Below are positions 35,205 to 43,450 of a stretch of DNA of 64,000 nt, piece by piece. The notes under the pieces are model-generated. The model was not told where the DNA came from. It worked only from the letters and a program-made list of their open reading frames with translations, and made no database searches. Numbering within the stretch: position 1 is the first letter of the stretch; every line of letters starts with the position of its first letter. Origin of the DNA: JAAURB01 sp049649525 (GTDB taxonomy: Bacteria > Cyanobacteriota > Cyanobacteriia > Cyanobacteriales > Microcoleaceae); assembly GCA_049649525.1 (NCBI GenBank), contig JBARZE010000034.1, positions 124,001 to 188,000 on the forward strand. Reading direction: 5' to 3'. Made by a program: the position numbers and the translations under genes.

Positions 35205-35271
35205 GAGTAAGTAGAGTAACGTCTGTAATTGAGTAAGTAGAGACGTTACATGTAACGTCTGTAATTGAGTA
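35205..35271. repeat. Duplicated spacer repeat containing a perfect 20-base palindrome
   Basis: The unit GAGTAAGTAGAG + TAACGTCTGTAATTGAGTA occurs at 35205-35235. It recurs at 35231-35271 with ten extra bases (ACGTTACATG) between its two halves. With those bases the second copy contains AGACGTTACA/TGTAACGTCT, a perfect palindrome at 35241-35260. Similar GAGACGTT stems occur at 22354 and 23186. Confidence 0.8.
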
Positions 35272-35343
35272 TAAATCTTTTAAGAGAATCATAATTCATC
35301 ATTCCTCACCTATGCTATGAGTCGGTTTTAGGGTGGGGAAATG

Positions 35344-36039
35344 TCAGGCAATAATTTGCGCTTTCACCCCATTTCTAAATGCTTTCATGGTCTTGTTTCT
35401 GCCTTCAGTTTTTACCCGCTGTAAATATTGTGGGATAATTTCAATGAGAGGAAAACCTGGAAAGTGCGGACTAAATTCAACTTCAATATATTTTCTATCT
35501 CTTAATACATTAATTTGTAATATTTTATTCTCAAATCGCCATAATTCAGGTACACCTAAAGCTAGATAAAGCGGTGCGACCCCGGTGATTCGCAATCACC
35601 TAGGGAACGCGCACCAAGAGATTTGAGGATGAGTTCGAGAAGTCACATCAATTTCTAAAGCTAAATCTGGCGGTGGATCGACCGTTAAATCTAATCTATT
35701 TTTCCCCCGTACTGCTGCTTCATTTTCGATAAAAAAGCAATTATCTGGTTCTATTCCTTTCGCCATCAGTTCATTTTTAAACGTTGTTGAACCCAGAGGA
35801 TAAAATTCAATATCTAATTCTTCAAGTAAAATATTGATAAAATCAGTAATAAAGGCTTTATTAACTTCATGTTCCATAGAAGGAACCATAATCTCTAATA
35901 CTTTATGTTCATAAGCAATTCTAGCAGAACGATGTTCGCCTAATTCTTCTAATATCTGTTCAATTTTTCGCAAATTAACATTTTTGAAAGTAACTTTATT
36001 TCCCGGTGTTATCTCAATTTGATTTAATGCTAGTAACAT
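35344..36039 (-). pseudogene. Uma2 endonuclease gene interrupted by a palindromic insertion
   Basis: Reading on the reverse strand from 36039, a normal Uma2 N-terminal part runs to DLALEIDVTSRTHPQI. The same frame then passes through about 51 foreign bases including a TGA stop at 35596-35598, and resumes with LALGVPELWRFENKILQINV to the end. In intact family members THPQI is followed directly by Y-x-ALGVPELW. The insertion is a multiple of three, so the reading frame is kept and a single stop codon breaks the gene. Two part-length products are possible (147 residues, and 83 from a TTG), but function is doubtful. The inserted hairpin is listed separately. Confidence 0.85.
35573..35615. repeat. 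Palindromic element inside the Uma2 pseudogene
   Basis: A 43-base imperfect palindrome. The outer arms are GGTGCG (35573-35578) and CGCACC (35610-35615), a CCC/GGG segment is next, and the inner stem is GGTGATT (35584-35590) with AATCACC (35594-35600) around CGC. The GGTGCG...CGCACC form resembles small dispersed hairpin repeats common in cyanobacterial genomes. It is not a transposase-bearing element; it may be a MITE-like or REP-like mobile unit. Confidence 0.75.
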
Positions 36040-36040
36040 A

Positions 36041-36115
36041 ATATTTTAATTGAAAATACGATGAAAAAGTATGATGGTGTAACGTCTTGGAAAATCAAAC
36101 TATAATTGATAATTC
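36041..36115. repeat. Direct repeat, copy 1 (upstream of the Uma2 pseudogene)
   Basis: A 75-base stretch nearly identical to 36202-36276, with a few substitutions. It is the 5' flank of the Uma2 gene. Both copies share GAAAATACGATGAAAAAGTAT and end with TATAATTGATAATTC. Confidence 0.85.
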
Positions 36116-36139
36116 TATTTGTCTTAACCACCTCTATAG

Positions 36140-36276
36140 TTGACAGTCTATCACTCTTTGAAACTGACTTTATTTACAGGTAGTATTTTAATTTGCTTGT
36201 GATATTTTAAGTGAAAATACGATGAAAAAGTATTAGGGTGTAACCTCTTGGAAAATCAAACTATAATTGATAATTC
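36140..36276 (-). pseudogene. 5' remnant of a second Uma2 copy with duplicated upstream region
   Basis: Bases 36202-36276 repeat the upstream flank of the neighbouring Uma2 gene. Continuing on the reverse strand, the frame reads KQIKILPVNKVSFKE and then stops, against NQIEITPGNKVTFKN at the start of the intact neighbour. The ATG and about five codons are missing. This is what remains of a tandem paralogue after deletion of most of the gene. Confidence 0.7.
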
Positions 36277-36318
36277 ATTATTCTTTATGTCTTTTGTATG
36301 TTCATAATTCATAATTAA

Positions 36319-38664
36319 TCATTCAAACTGACGACGCAATAACAAAGAATTCGTCACCACACTCACCGAACTAAATGCCATAAAAGCACCTGCTGTTGAA
36401 GGACTCAAAACAATACCAAATGGCACTAATAATACACCCGCAGCAATCGGAATTCCAATGACATTATAAGCAAAAGCCCAGAATAAATTTTGCCGAATTT
36501 TATTAAATGTTGCCCGACTTAAATGAATAGATTCTTTCACATCTAATAAAGATTCTCCCATTAAAATAATATCAGCCGTTTCCATCGCTACATCAGTTCC
36601 GGTATGTAAACTAATGCCGACATTTGCTATTGCTAAAGCCGGGGCATCATTAATACCATCTCCCACCATTGCCACCTGTTGACCTAACTGTTGTAAAGCT
36701 GTAATTGCCTCTCCTTTTTCTTCTGGTTTAACTTCTGCTTGTATTTGGTCTAAATTTAATCCTAATTCGGTCGCAATACCCTCTGCAACGGTCGCGCGAT
36801 CGCCTGTTAATATTTTTACCTCTAACCCCATTTTTTGCAATTGTTCAACTGTGTGTTTGGCTTCCGGCTTCAACGGATCGCTAATACCAATTACACCTGT
36901 TAAATTGTTGTTGACAGCCACATAAACAATTGTTTTTCCCGGTAGATCCGGTAAGGTTTCCGGTAAGTTTATTTCTTGTTGTTGTAACCATGCTAAATTC
37001 CCGACAGAGACCACTTCACCATCAATTGTTGCCGATGCCCCTAACCCGACTTCGGTATGGAAATTATCAGCACCCAAAATAGTTAATTCTTGCTTTCTCG
37101 CTTGCTGACAAATAGCTGTGGCAATGGGATGAGTTGAGCCTTGTTCAACTGCCGCCGCATATTGTAAAATCTCTGTAGTAGATTGAGATCCTAAAGATAA
37201 ACAATCCGTTACGATGGCTTTTCCCGTGGTTAAAGTTCCTGTCTTATCAAATACCACTGTATCGAGTTGATGGACTCGTTCTAAAATATCGCCGCCCTTA
37301 ATTAATAAACCCCGTTCTGCACCAATACCAGAACCGACTAAAATAGCGGTAGGAGTTGCCAACCCCAACGCACAAGGACAAGCAATAACCAGCACTGCGA
37401 TCGCTAACTTTAAACTCAGTAATAAATTCCCTTGGGTGGCAATTTCTACCCCGCCTAACTGCATCACTTCTGGCCAGAGACGAGTACCAATGCTAAACCA
37501 AAATAAAAAGGTTAATGTTGCTATTGTCATTACCCCATAAGTAAAATAGCCCGCGACTGTATCGGCTAAATTTTGAATAGGGGCTTTACGAGTTTGAGCT
37601 GTCTCGACTAAATTAACAATTTGGGCTAATGTAGTTTGAGAACCTGTCCGTGTGGCTTGGATAATCATCATACCCGACTGATTAATCGTCCCCGCCACAA
37701 CGACATCACCCACTTGTTTAACCACAGGCATCGACTCCCCAGTTAACAAAGACTCATCAACGCTGCTATTGCCATAACACACTGTGGCATCAACGGGAAT
37801 TTTTTCCCCGGGTAAGACTTGTAACCATTCCCCGACTTTGACTTGTTCTGCGGGTATTTCTGAACTATCGAGATCAAAGATAGTCTCATCATCAACTATT
37901 TTCGGTTTCCCTACCAGTCGGGCGGTTGTCGGTTGCAGCGTCATCAATGCATGTAATGCCGTCGCAGATCGATGTCTGGCTTGTTGTTCGAGGGTTTTAC
38001 CCAGTAAAATAAATCCTAACAACATTACAGGTTCATCAAAGAAACATTCCCAACCTAACTGAGGAAACAATAACGCCACGCAGCTTGTGGTATAAGCAGT
38101 TATTGTTCCCAACCCCACTAATGTATTCATATTGGGGGTATTACGTCCTAAACTGCGTATTCCATCGACAATGATGCTACGTCCGGGAAATAATAAGGCT
38201 AGGGTGGCTATTGCCCAGTGAAAGCCAATATGATTAATAATCGGGATATGTATACCAAAATAGTGATGCAGATGACCTAAGCCCGACAACAGCAATAAAA
38301 GCCCACAGGTAATAATGCGTTGAATTTGTTGTTGAGTTTCCTGGCGTTGACGACGGGTTAAGGTTTCTGCTACCGAGGTTTGGCTGTTTGCGGTTGTTCG
38401 AGGTTGACAGGGAAATCCTGTGTCTGTTAATTTCTGAGCTAGGGTATCAATATTAACTGTATTATTTTCACACTCAACCCTTGCGACTTCTGTGGCTAAA
38501 TTAACACAAGCAGAAATAACGCCGGGTTGTTGAGTCAGTTGACGTTCAACCGCTTTAACACAGCCTGCACATTTCATGCCCCCTACGTCTAAAATGAGGG
38601 TTTCTGTGGGGGTTTGAGTCGAATTGATCTCGGGTTTGACTGTCGGTTGGGAAACAGTTTGCAT
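36319..38664 (-). CDS. Copper-type heavy metal P1B-ATPase
   Basis: Membrane pump of 781 residues. The N-terminal HMA domain has GMKCAGC (C32, C35). Eight membrane segments follow, with the ion-binding CPC (C429-P430-C431) in VIACPCALGLATPTA. The phosphorylation site is DKTGT at D473, the phosphatase loop has DESLLTGESMPV, and the nucleotide domain has GSTHPIATAI. GDGINDAPALA and the last two helices complete it. The CPC motif and CxxC domain are those of Cu(I)/Ag(I) pumps; cyanobacteria have CtaA (import to the thylakoid pathway) and PacS (thylakoid). I cannot tell which one this is. No chaperone gene is nearby. Confidence 0.93.
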   Translation of the reverse strand: MQTVSQPTVKPEINSTQTPTETLILDVGGMKCAGCVKAVERQLTQQPGVISACVNLATEVARVECENNTVNIDTLAQKLTDTGFPCQPRTTANSQTSVAETLTRRQRQETQQQIQRIITCGLLLLLSGLGHLHHYFGIHIPIINHIGFHWAIATLALLFPGRSIIVDGIRSLGRNTPNMNTLVGLGTITAYTTSCVALLFPQLGWECFFDEPVMLLGFILLGKTLEQQARHRSATALHALMTLQPTTARLVGKPKIVDDETIFDLDSSEIPAEQVKVGEWLQVLPGEKIPVDATVCYGNSSVDESLLTGESMPVVKQVGDVVVAGTINQSGMMIIQATRTGSQTTLAQIVNLVETAQTRKAPIQNLADTVAGYFTYGVMTIATLTFLFWFSIGTRLWPEVMQLGGVEIATQGNLLLSLKLAIAVLVIACPCALGLATPTAILVGSGIGAERGLLIKGGDILERVHQLDTVVFDKTGTLTTGKAIVTDCLSLGSQSTTEILQYAAAVEQGSTHPIATAICQQARKQELTILGADNFHTEVGLGASATIDGEVVSVGNLAWLQQQEINLPETLPDLPGKTIVYVAVNNNLTGVIGISDPLKPEAKHTVEQLQKMGLEVKILTGDRATVAEGIATELGLNLDQIQAEVKPEEKGEAITALQQLGQQVAMVGDGINDAPALAIANVGISLHTGTDVAMETADIILMGESLLDVKESIHLSRATFNKIRQNLFWAFAYNVIGIPIAAGVLLVPFGIVLSPSTAGAFMAFSSVSVVTNSLLLRRQFE

Positions 38665-39059
38665 AAAGATAAAAATATTTTAGATAGAAATTAACTGTTA
38701 AATGATGAGCGTTATTCTTTTAGGGTAATCCTTGTTCTAATGGCTACAGCTAAATATGATATCCTTTCTTAAGATTTATACTATTTTACCTGAGTTGAAA
38801 CAACAGTTTAAACCTGTCATCGCAGAACCGAGACGATTATAATATGAAGTATCAACCGCATTGACCCTTATTTAGTTTGAAACAGCCTTAAATGTTGAAT
38901 ATGCAGTTAACCCGTTACAATTTGTCTGAGTTGCCCGTGAAATGCACAGCAAGAAAAGGTATAACATGATTAACGGGGATGACTCATTGATTATCCTAAA
39001 TTTTACCTGTTCAACAATACCTATCTTTATTCAGATTAACTAAGAGAGTAAACAGAAAA
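38665..39059. other. Spacer between the copper ATPase and a membrane protein gene
   Basis: A 395-base gap between divergent genes. I see no gene or convincing regulatory repeat in it; it should hold both promoters. Confidence 0.45.
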
Positions 39060-39338
39060 ATGAATGCTTTATGGTTACGACTTCTCAACTCCACCTATCG
39101 CAAAGAACCTGTTGCTAGTTTTGCGATCACGGTGGGGGTAGTGGATGCGGTGATCGGCAGTGTTGGGGCGAGTGGTTCATTATTTTGTTTTGGTTTAGCC
39201 ACGGTTGGTGTGGCTGTTGTTGTACGCTGGTGGCATCAACGTTCTGCCCTAGAACAAGCTGAAAACCCCCCAGAATATTATCTCCCTTCTCGGACTTCTT
39301 CGGGGGCGCGTCTTCCCGTTCTCAAACAGCGTCGCTAG
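39060..39338 (+). CDS. Small hypothetical membrane protein, 92 residues
   Basis: A 92-residue protein of unknown function. One or two hydrophobic helices lie at about 18-57 (SFAITVGVVDAVIGSVGASG, then SLFCFGLATVGVAVVVRWW). A basic and polar tail with a proline-rich end (PPEYYLPSRTSSGARLPVLK) follows. Similar small membrane proteins are conserved in cyanobacteria. The 3' end overlaps the convergent ORF 39322-39534 by 17 bases. Confidence 0.65.
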   Translation: MNALWLRLLNSTYRKEPVASFAITVGVVDAVIGSVGASGSLFCFGLATVGVAVVVRWWHQRSALEQAENPPEYYLPSRTSSGARLPVLKQRR

Positions 39339-39534
39339 TATCGGCAATTTTTGTCGCCAAAAATAAAGGGAAGAGAGTTGAACTTCCCTTCCCTGCGTTA
39401 TCTTGTTGTTTGAGTTTTTTTCGTAGCAGTTGTTGCTGTTTCTTGAGCTGTTTTGCTCTGGCTGAGCCGCCTTTGCCTTTGATGTTTCTCCCTTGGCGAC
39501 GTGGAGATTCCCAACGCTTGAGTTGTTGTGCCAT
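39322..39534 (-). CDS. Small basic hypothetical protein
   Basis: A 70-residue frame from ATG 39534. The first 45 residues are very basic and look real: MAQQLKRWESPRRQGRNIKG, then KGGSARAKQLKKQQQLLRKK. The last 25 residues (STLFPLFLATKIADTSDAV) run through the hairpin at 39366-39390 and into the convergent gene, so the C-terminal end may be a run-on or a frameshift product. A nucleic-acid-binding role would fit the charge, but that is inference. Confidence 0.5.
   Translation of the reverse strand: MAQQLKRWESPRRQGRNIKGKGGSARAKQLKKQQQLLRKKLKQQDNAGKGSSTLFPLFLATKIADTSDAV
39366..39390. terminator. Hairpin between two convergent genes
   Basis: AAGGGAAG (39366-39373) pairs with CTTCCCTT (39383-39390). 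It lies 28 bases after the stop of the membrane protein gene and within the reverse-strand ORF, and is a likely terminator for the forward gene. Confidence 0.5.
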
Positions 39535-39673
39535 AAAGATTGCCAAAATACAATATTTAATTAATTAAAATTTTAACAACATTCAATTAATTTGTCAACC
39601 TGAGAAATATTGCATATCTAAGAAAGTCAATGATATATGTTAACAATGGACAGTAACTCTATTTATCTCCAGT

Positions 39674-40807
39674 ATGGGTTTAGCAGAATCTTTAGCAGAG
39701 CAATGGCACTCTCATATCCAAACTGAGTCTCCTGATTTGAGTCCTAGTACTCAGGAGAGTATTGTACAGTGGCTTTTAGGAGAAGATTTAGACAGGCTAA
39801 ATACTTTCACATCAGAACAACAAAAAGTATTTGAAACAGGCTTATATTTTCGCTATCAAATATTGCAGCAACGATATTTAAATGTGTCTCCCGAAAAAGC
39901 GTATCGCAATTTAATTCAGCGATTGGGAGGACTCGTTATTCTGCGGCAAAAAATCCGGGCTTGGGTGGCAACGAGTCGCGATCGCCAACGCCAAGTCGTA
40001 GATGTTTTGCAAGAAGTGATTCAAGAAATGCTTAATAGCGATCGCTATCTCCAAAAGCAACTTAAATGGATTTCTCATTGTACAGATGATACCCGTTTAA
40101 GAAACGCATTATTATTAACAAGTTTAGAAGAATATTGTCTGCGTCCCATTCGCAATCAACCCTTACTCGCTTATCGTTTTGTCAACTATTTACGCCGTTC
40201 CCAACGAGGCGGAATTACTCAAGTTCCGACAGGAGAATGGGTCAAACAAATCTCCAATGAAATTACCACAGATGAAACAGAAGATACGATTAATTTAGTC
40301 GATAAAGAAGTCTTAAATCAGTATGGTGATGCTCAATTTTTAGAACAACAGCAATTACAGCGGATGAAAGTTAAAGAAACTTTTGTTACTTTTTTACAAG
40401 AGCAAGTTGATCCAGAAGCGTCTCAATGGTTGCAATTATATTTGCAAGGAAACTCTCAAGAAGCCATTGCCCAAATTATGAATTTACCGATTAAACAAGT
40501 GTATCGGCTACGGGAAAAGGTCTGTTATCACTCAGTCCGTAACTTTACTCTTAAGCATAACTCAGAGTTAGTCACAGAGTGGCTCGGAACTTCTTTATCT
40601 GAGCATCGACTCGGATTAACCGCGACTCAATGGCAGAACTTTTGGGAGAGTTTAACACCGGATCAGCGTTATATCATTGAACAAATTAAGGCTAAAGTTG
40701 AAATTAGTGACATTGCAAAAGAGATGAAATGGAAAACATCTCAAGTCTTAAGTGAATGGACTAAGCTATATTTTCAAGCCCAATCTATTCGCAATCAAAA
40801 CGACTAA
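39674..40807 (+). CDS. HetZ-related protein
   Basis: A 377-residue protein of the HetZ family, transcription regulators that control early heterocyst differentiation in filamentous species. The similarity is clearest in the middle (TSLEEYCLRPIRNQPLLAYR, then FVNYLRRSQRGGITQVP) and at the C-terminus (NSELVTEWLGTSLSEHRLGL, TATQWQNFWESLTPDQRYII, EMKWKTSQVLSEWTKLYFQA). A helix-turn-helix-like part is near 257-275 (GNSQEAIAQIMNLPIKQVYR). I place it with the HetZ-related group rather than HetZ itself. Its stop is five bases from the stop of the convergent hisZ. No other heterocyst genes are in this window. Confidence 0.8.
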   Translation: MGLAESLAEQWHSHIQTESPDLSPSTQESIVQWLLGEDLDRLNTFTSEQQKVFETGLYFRYQILQQRYLNVSPEKAYRNLIQRLGGLVILRQKIRAWVATSRDRQRQVVDVLQEVIQEMLNSDRYLQKQLKWISHCTDDTRLRNALLLTSLEEYCLRPIRNQPLLAYRFVNYLRRSQRGGITQVPTGEWVKQISNEITTDETEDTINLVDKEVLNQYGDAQFLEQQQLQRMKVKETFVTFLQEQVDPEASQWLQLYLQGNSQEAIAQIMNLPIKQVYRLREKVCYHSVRNFTLKHNSELVTEWLGTSLSEHRLGLTATQWQNFWESLTPDQRYIIEQIKAKVEISDIAKEMKWKTSQVLSEWTKLYFQAQSIRNQND

Positions 40808-40812
40808 TCGAT

Positions 40813-42060
40813 TTAAATTGTTTCTATGCGCGGATTTCCTGCAGTATTAACCCAAGCAATTTGATTAATTCGACGACGACGGGCTAAGTCTTTAACGAGT
40901 TTTGAATCAGTTGTATTTAACTCAATTTCTACTCGGACTAAATGATTCGATTCTCGTAAAGTTTGAGCATAAGAAAATGCTGCGGCTGAGGCTTCTTCTG
41001 TTTCCGGAACAACTAGCCAATCACTGGCGGGGGTTTGTTTAGGGAGTAGATTCGTATTTAATAATACGTGATGTAAATCCTCAATATTAACCGCAAAACC
41101 AATACCCGGTTCTGTTTGTTCTTGGGGATGATATAATCCGAGTAACTGATCGTAACGTCCGCCTTTTGCTAATACCCTAGAATCGGAATCACTATTACTA
41201 ACCGCAGTAAATACAATTCCCGTATAATAATCAAAAGTTTGAATTAAACTGAGATCTAAGATAATCGCTAAATCTGTGTTTTGTTTTAAAGCGGTTTCGG
41301 GATGAGTTGACCAATATTGCCGCAATAAATCGATTAGAGATTTGAGATGAGTCACAATACTTTTTTGCCCGTCATCTAATTCTAACTGTGAGACTTTCGC
41401 CAATACATCTTCAGGTTTTCCGCGTAAATCAAATAGGAATAGTGCTAATTCTTTTAAATCATCACTGAGGGGAATTTGTTCTAAACCAATCCGATCTAAA
41501 TGAGCAATTGCCCGTCGTACTTGTTCTCGATATTCTGCTGGGAAAGAAGATAACAAAGAACGAGTTAAACCCGCTTCCCCAAGAATTAAATGACAGTCTG
41601 TTAAGCCTAAATTTTCTAAGCATTCTAACAGTAATAAAAGAATTTCACCATCTGCTCGTAAGCCTGCTGCCCCGAGTAATTCGACTCCAGCTTGATAGAA
41701 TTCCAGTTGAGCACCGTAGGCGGCTGTGTGTTCTTTGCGAAAAATATTACCGTTGTAATATAATCGTTGAGGCCAGTCTTGGGTATCTATCATCCGAGTC
41801 ACCGCTGCCCGCGCAATAGAGGCGGTAAATTCCGGGCGTAACCCTAATTTGGCTTCATCACTCTGCTGTAACTGAACCACTGTTGAGGGCTGAACTGCAC
41901 CCCCTGCGGTTAGGGTATCCAAGCGTTCTAAAGTTGAAGTAATAATCCGATGATAGCCCCAACGGTGAAATACTTGTTGCAGGCGGCGTTCAATCCAAAT
42001 TTTTTGGTCAACATCAAGGGGTAATAAGTCTCGCGCCCCGAGGGCAGGTTGATAAACCAT
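40813..42060 (-). CDS. hisZ: ATP phosphoribosyltransferase regulatory subunit
   Basis: A catalytically inactive relative of histidyl-tRNA synthetase that forms the first enzyme of histidine synthesis with the short HisG. The 415-residue protein has the class II fold: GARDLLPLDVDQKIWIERRL, then GYHRIITSTLERLDTL, LRPEFTASIARAAVTRM, and GGRYDQLLGLYHPQEQTEPG with IGFAVNIEDL. It has no anticodon-binding domain of the normal synthetase, but has a C-terminal tail (LARRRRINQIAWVN). No hisG is in this window. Its 3' end nearly touches the HetZ-related gene. Confidence 0.94.
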   Translation of the reverse strand: MVYQPALGARDLLPLDVDQKIWIERRLQQVFHRWGYHRIITSTLERLDTLTAGGAVQPSTVVQLQQSDEAKLGLRPEFTASIARAAVTRMIDTQDWPQRLYYNGNIFRKEHTAAYGAQLEFYQAGVELLGAAGLRADGEILLLLLECLENLGLTDCHLILGEAGLTRSLLSSFPAEYREQVRRAIAHLDRIGLEQIPLSDDLKELALFLFDLRGKPEDVLAKVSQLELDDGQKSIVTHLKSLIDLLRQYWSTHPETALKQNTDLAIILDLSLIQTFDYYTGIVFTAVSNSDSDSRVLAKGGRYDQLLGLYHPQEQTEPGIGFAVNIEDLHHVLLNTNLLPKQTPASDWLVVPETEEASAAAFSYAQTLRESNHLVRVEIELNTTDSKLVKDLARRRRINQIAWVNTAGNPRIETI

Positions 42061-42373
42061 GTGAATTATGAGTTATAAATTATGAATTATGAGCAAAAAG
42101 TCTATAGCAATCTCATCTGAGTTGTTGATAAAATTGTGTTAGAAGAGGCTCTCTTGCAATAGGTACTCTTAGGTAGAGCAGTCATTCCAAGCAAATCACT
42201 CTTGTTTTTAGACTTTTCACGAATCATTTATGATCGCTGTATCTCTAGCAGAGGCAAGAGTAAGGAGTAAGGAGTAAAAACCCTTAACTCTTTAAGAAGA
42301 GTCATCGCACCTCAGCTTTCTACAATCATAAATCTTACCCCTAATTCATCACTCAGAATTCATAATTTAAGAT
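42061..42373. other. Spacer between hisZ and the J-domain gene with simple AT repeats
   Basis: Of 313 bases, both ends carry variants of AATTATGAATTATGAG (42064-42093 and about 42352-42368), a simple repeat also found at about 35288, 36301 and 63508. No gene is visible. Confidence 0.5.
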
Positions 42374-43288
42374 CTATTTCTTCTTACCACCAAACAGTCC
42401 GCCAAGAAAACCCCCACCAGATTTTTGTTGACTTTTACTCTTGGCTGCGGTTGTTGCTACTTTATCCAATAGCTTTTTAGCTTCTAGGGCAGAGGGTTGT
42501 TTTGGATCAAGCTGTAATGCCCGTTTAATATGAGGAGTTGCTAATTTAGGTTGATTTTGCTTGAGATAAACTAGCCCCAACAACCCATGACAACGACTGT
42601 TAGTGGGTTCTCGCTTAATTGCATCTTTGAGTTCTAAAACGGCTTGGGCATAGTTGCGGGTTTCCATCAACTGTTCCGCCCGACGACAGGCTTGTTCGAC
42701 GAAAGATTCTTTTTTGGGTTGAGGCGGTGGTGGGGGTGGTGTGGGTGTTTGGTCTTGGGTAGACGATGGAGTCGAAGCAGAGGCGGAAGCGGGCATTGCA
42801 ACACCTGCTTTCTGTCCTTTTCGTAATAAATAAGCTAAATTGAGTTCACTAATTTGCCCGGTAATATCTAGGGTATTTTGCGGGTTTTGGTATTGCTGCT
42901 TTGCGAGATCCGCCAGTTGGGTTTCGTAAGTTTGCTGATAATTCCCGGCTTTCAACAAGTCTTTAGCAGGCTGGAAGGTTAATTTTAACTGAGACTGTTG
43001 TTTAATGGCGCGATCGCCTATCGTTTTTAATAATAGATTGTATTCTTTCCTTTCCTTTTCCTTGGAAAACTTATTATAAGCAGGGCTGAGTAACTTAGCG
43101 AGTAATTGCTTTGCCAGTTCTTTGTCTTCTGGATCGTCAAACGGACAAGTATCAGGGTGAAGTTGACGGGCTAAGCGCATATAACGTTTACGAATTTGAC
43201 TAAACTCAGCATCTATTGGAACACCAACAATTGCGTGATTGTCTGTAAAATCAAGCTGAAATAACCCTTGTTGAATTTCAAATACCAT
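42374..43288 (-). CDS. J-domain and TPR protein
   Basis: A 304-residue co-chaperone-like protein. The N-terminal J domain (about 10-85) has the HPD motif in RQLHPDTCPFDDPEDKE and the DnaJ-like DAEFSQIRKRYMRLA. A long linker with poly-proline (TPPPPPPQPKKE) follows. The C-terminal part (about 215-290) has TPR repeats (NYAQAVLELKDAIKREPTNS, then LGLVYLKQNQPKLATPHIKR). The tail is glycine-rich (GGFLGGLFGGKKK). It probably works with an Hsp70 (DnaK). The ATG at 43288 is preferred: the frame extends upstream, but that region has no J-domain sequence. Confidence 0.85.
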   Translation of the reverse strand: MVFEIQQGLFQLDFTDNHAIVGVPIDAEFSQIRKRYMRLARQLHPDTCPFDDPEDKELAKQLLAKLLSPAYNKFSKEKERKEYNLLLKTIGDRAIKQQSQLKLTFQPAKDLLKAGNYQQTYETQLADLAKQQYQNPQNTLDITGQISELNLAYLLRKGQKAGVAMPASASASTPSSTQDQTPTPPPPPPQPKKESFVEQACRRAEQLMETRNYAQAVLELKDAIKREPTNSRCHGLLGLVYLKQNQPKLATPHIKRALQLDPKQPSALEAKKLLDKVATTAAKSKSQQKSGGGFLGGLFGGKKK

Positions 43289-43450
43289 AATATCTTGCCT
43301 CCCTTGATCTAAGATGTGTTTATCAATCGCGTTCCTCACACGCGATCATGTGCATTTTTTCAGTTGTTTTAGACTATTTCTCAGCCATTGATTCTTTTAT
43401 TTTACTATTTCTATTCAGCTTCAATCACTTATGTTTTTCTTTTCTCTTCC

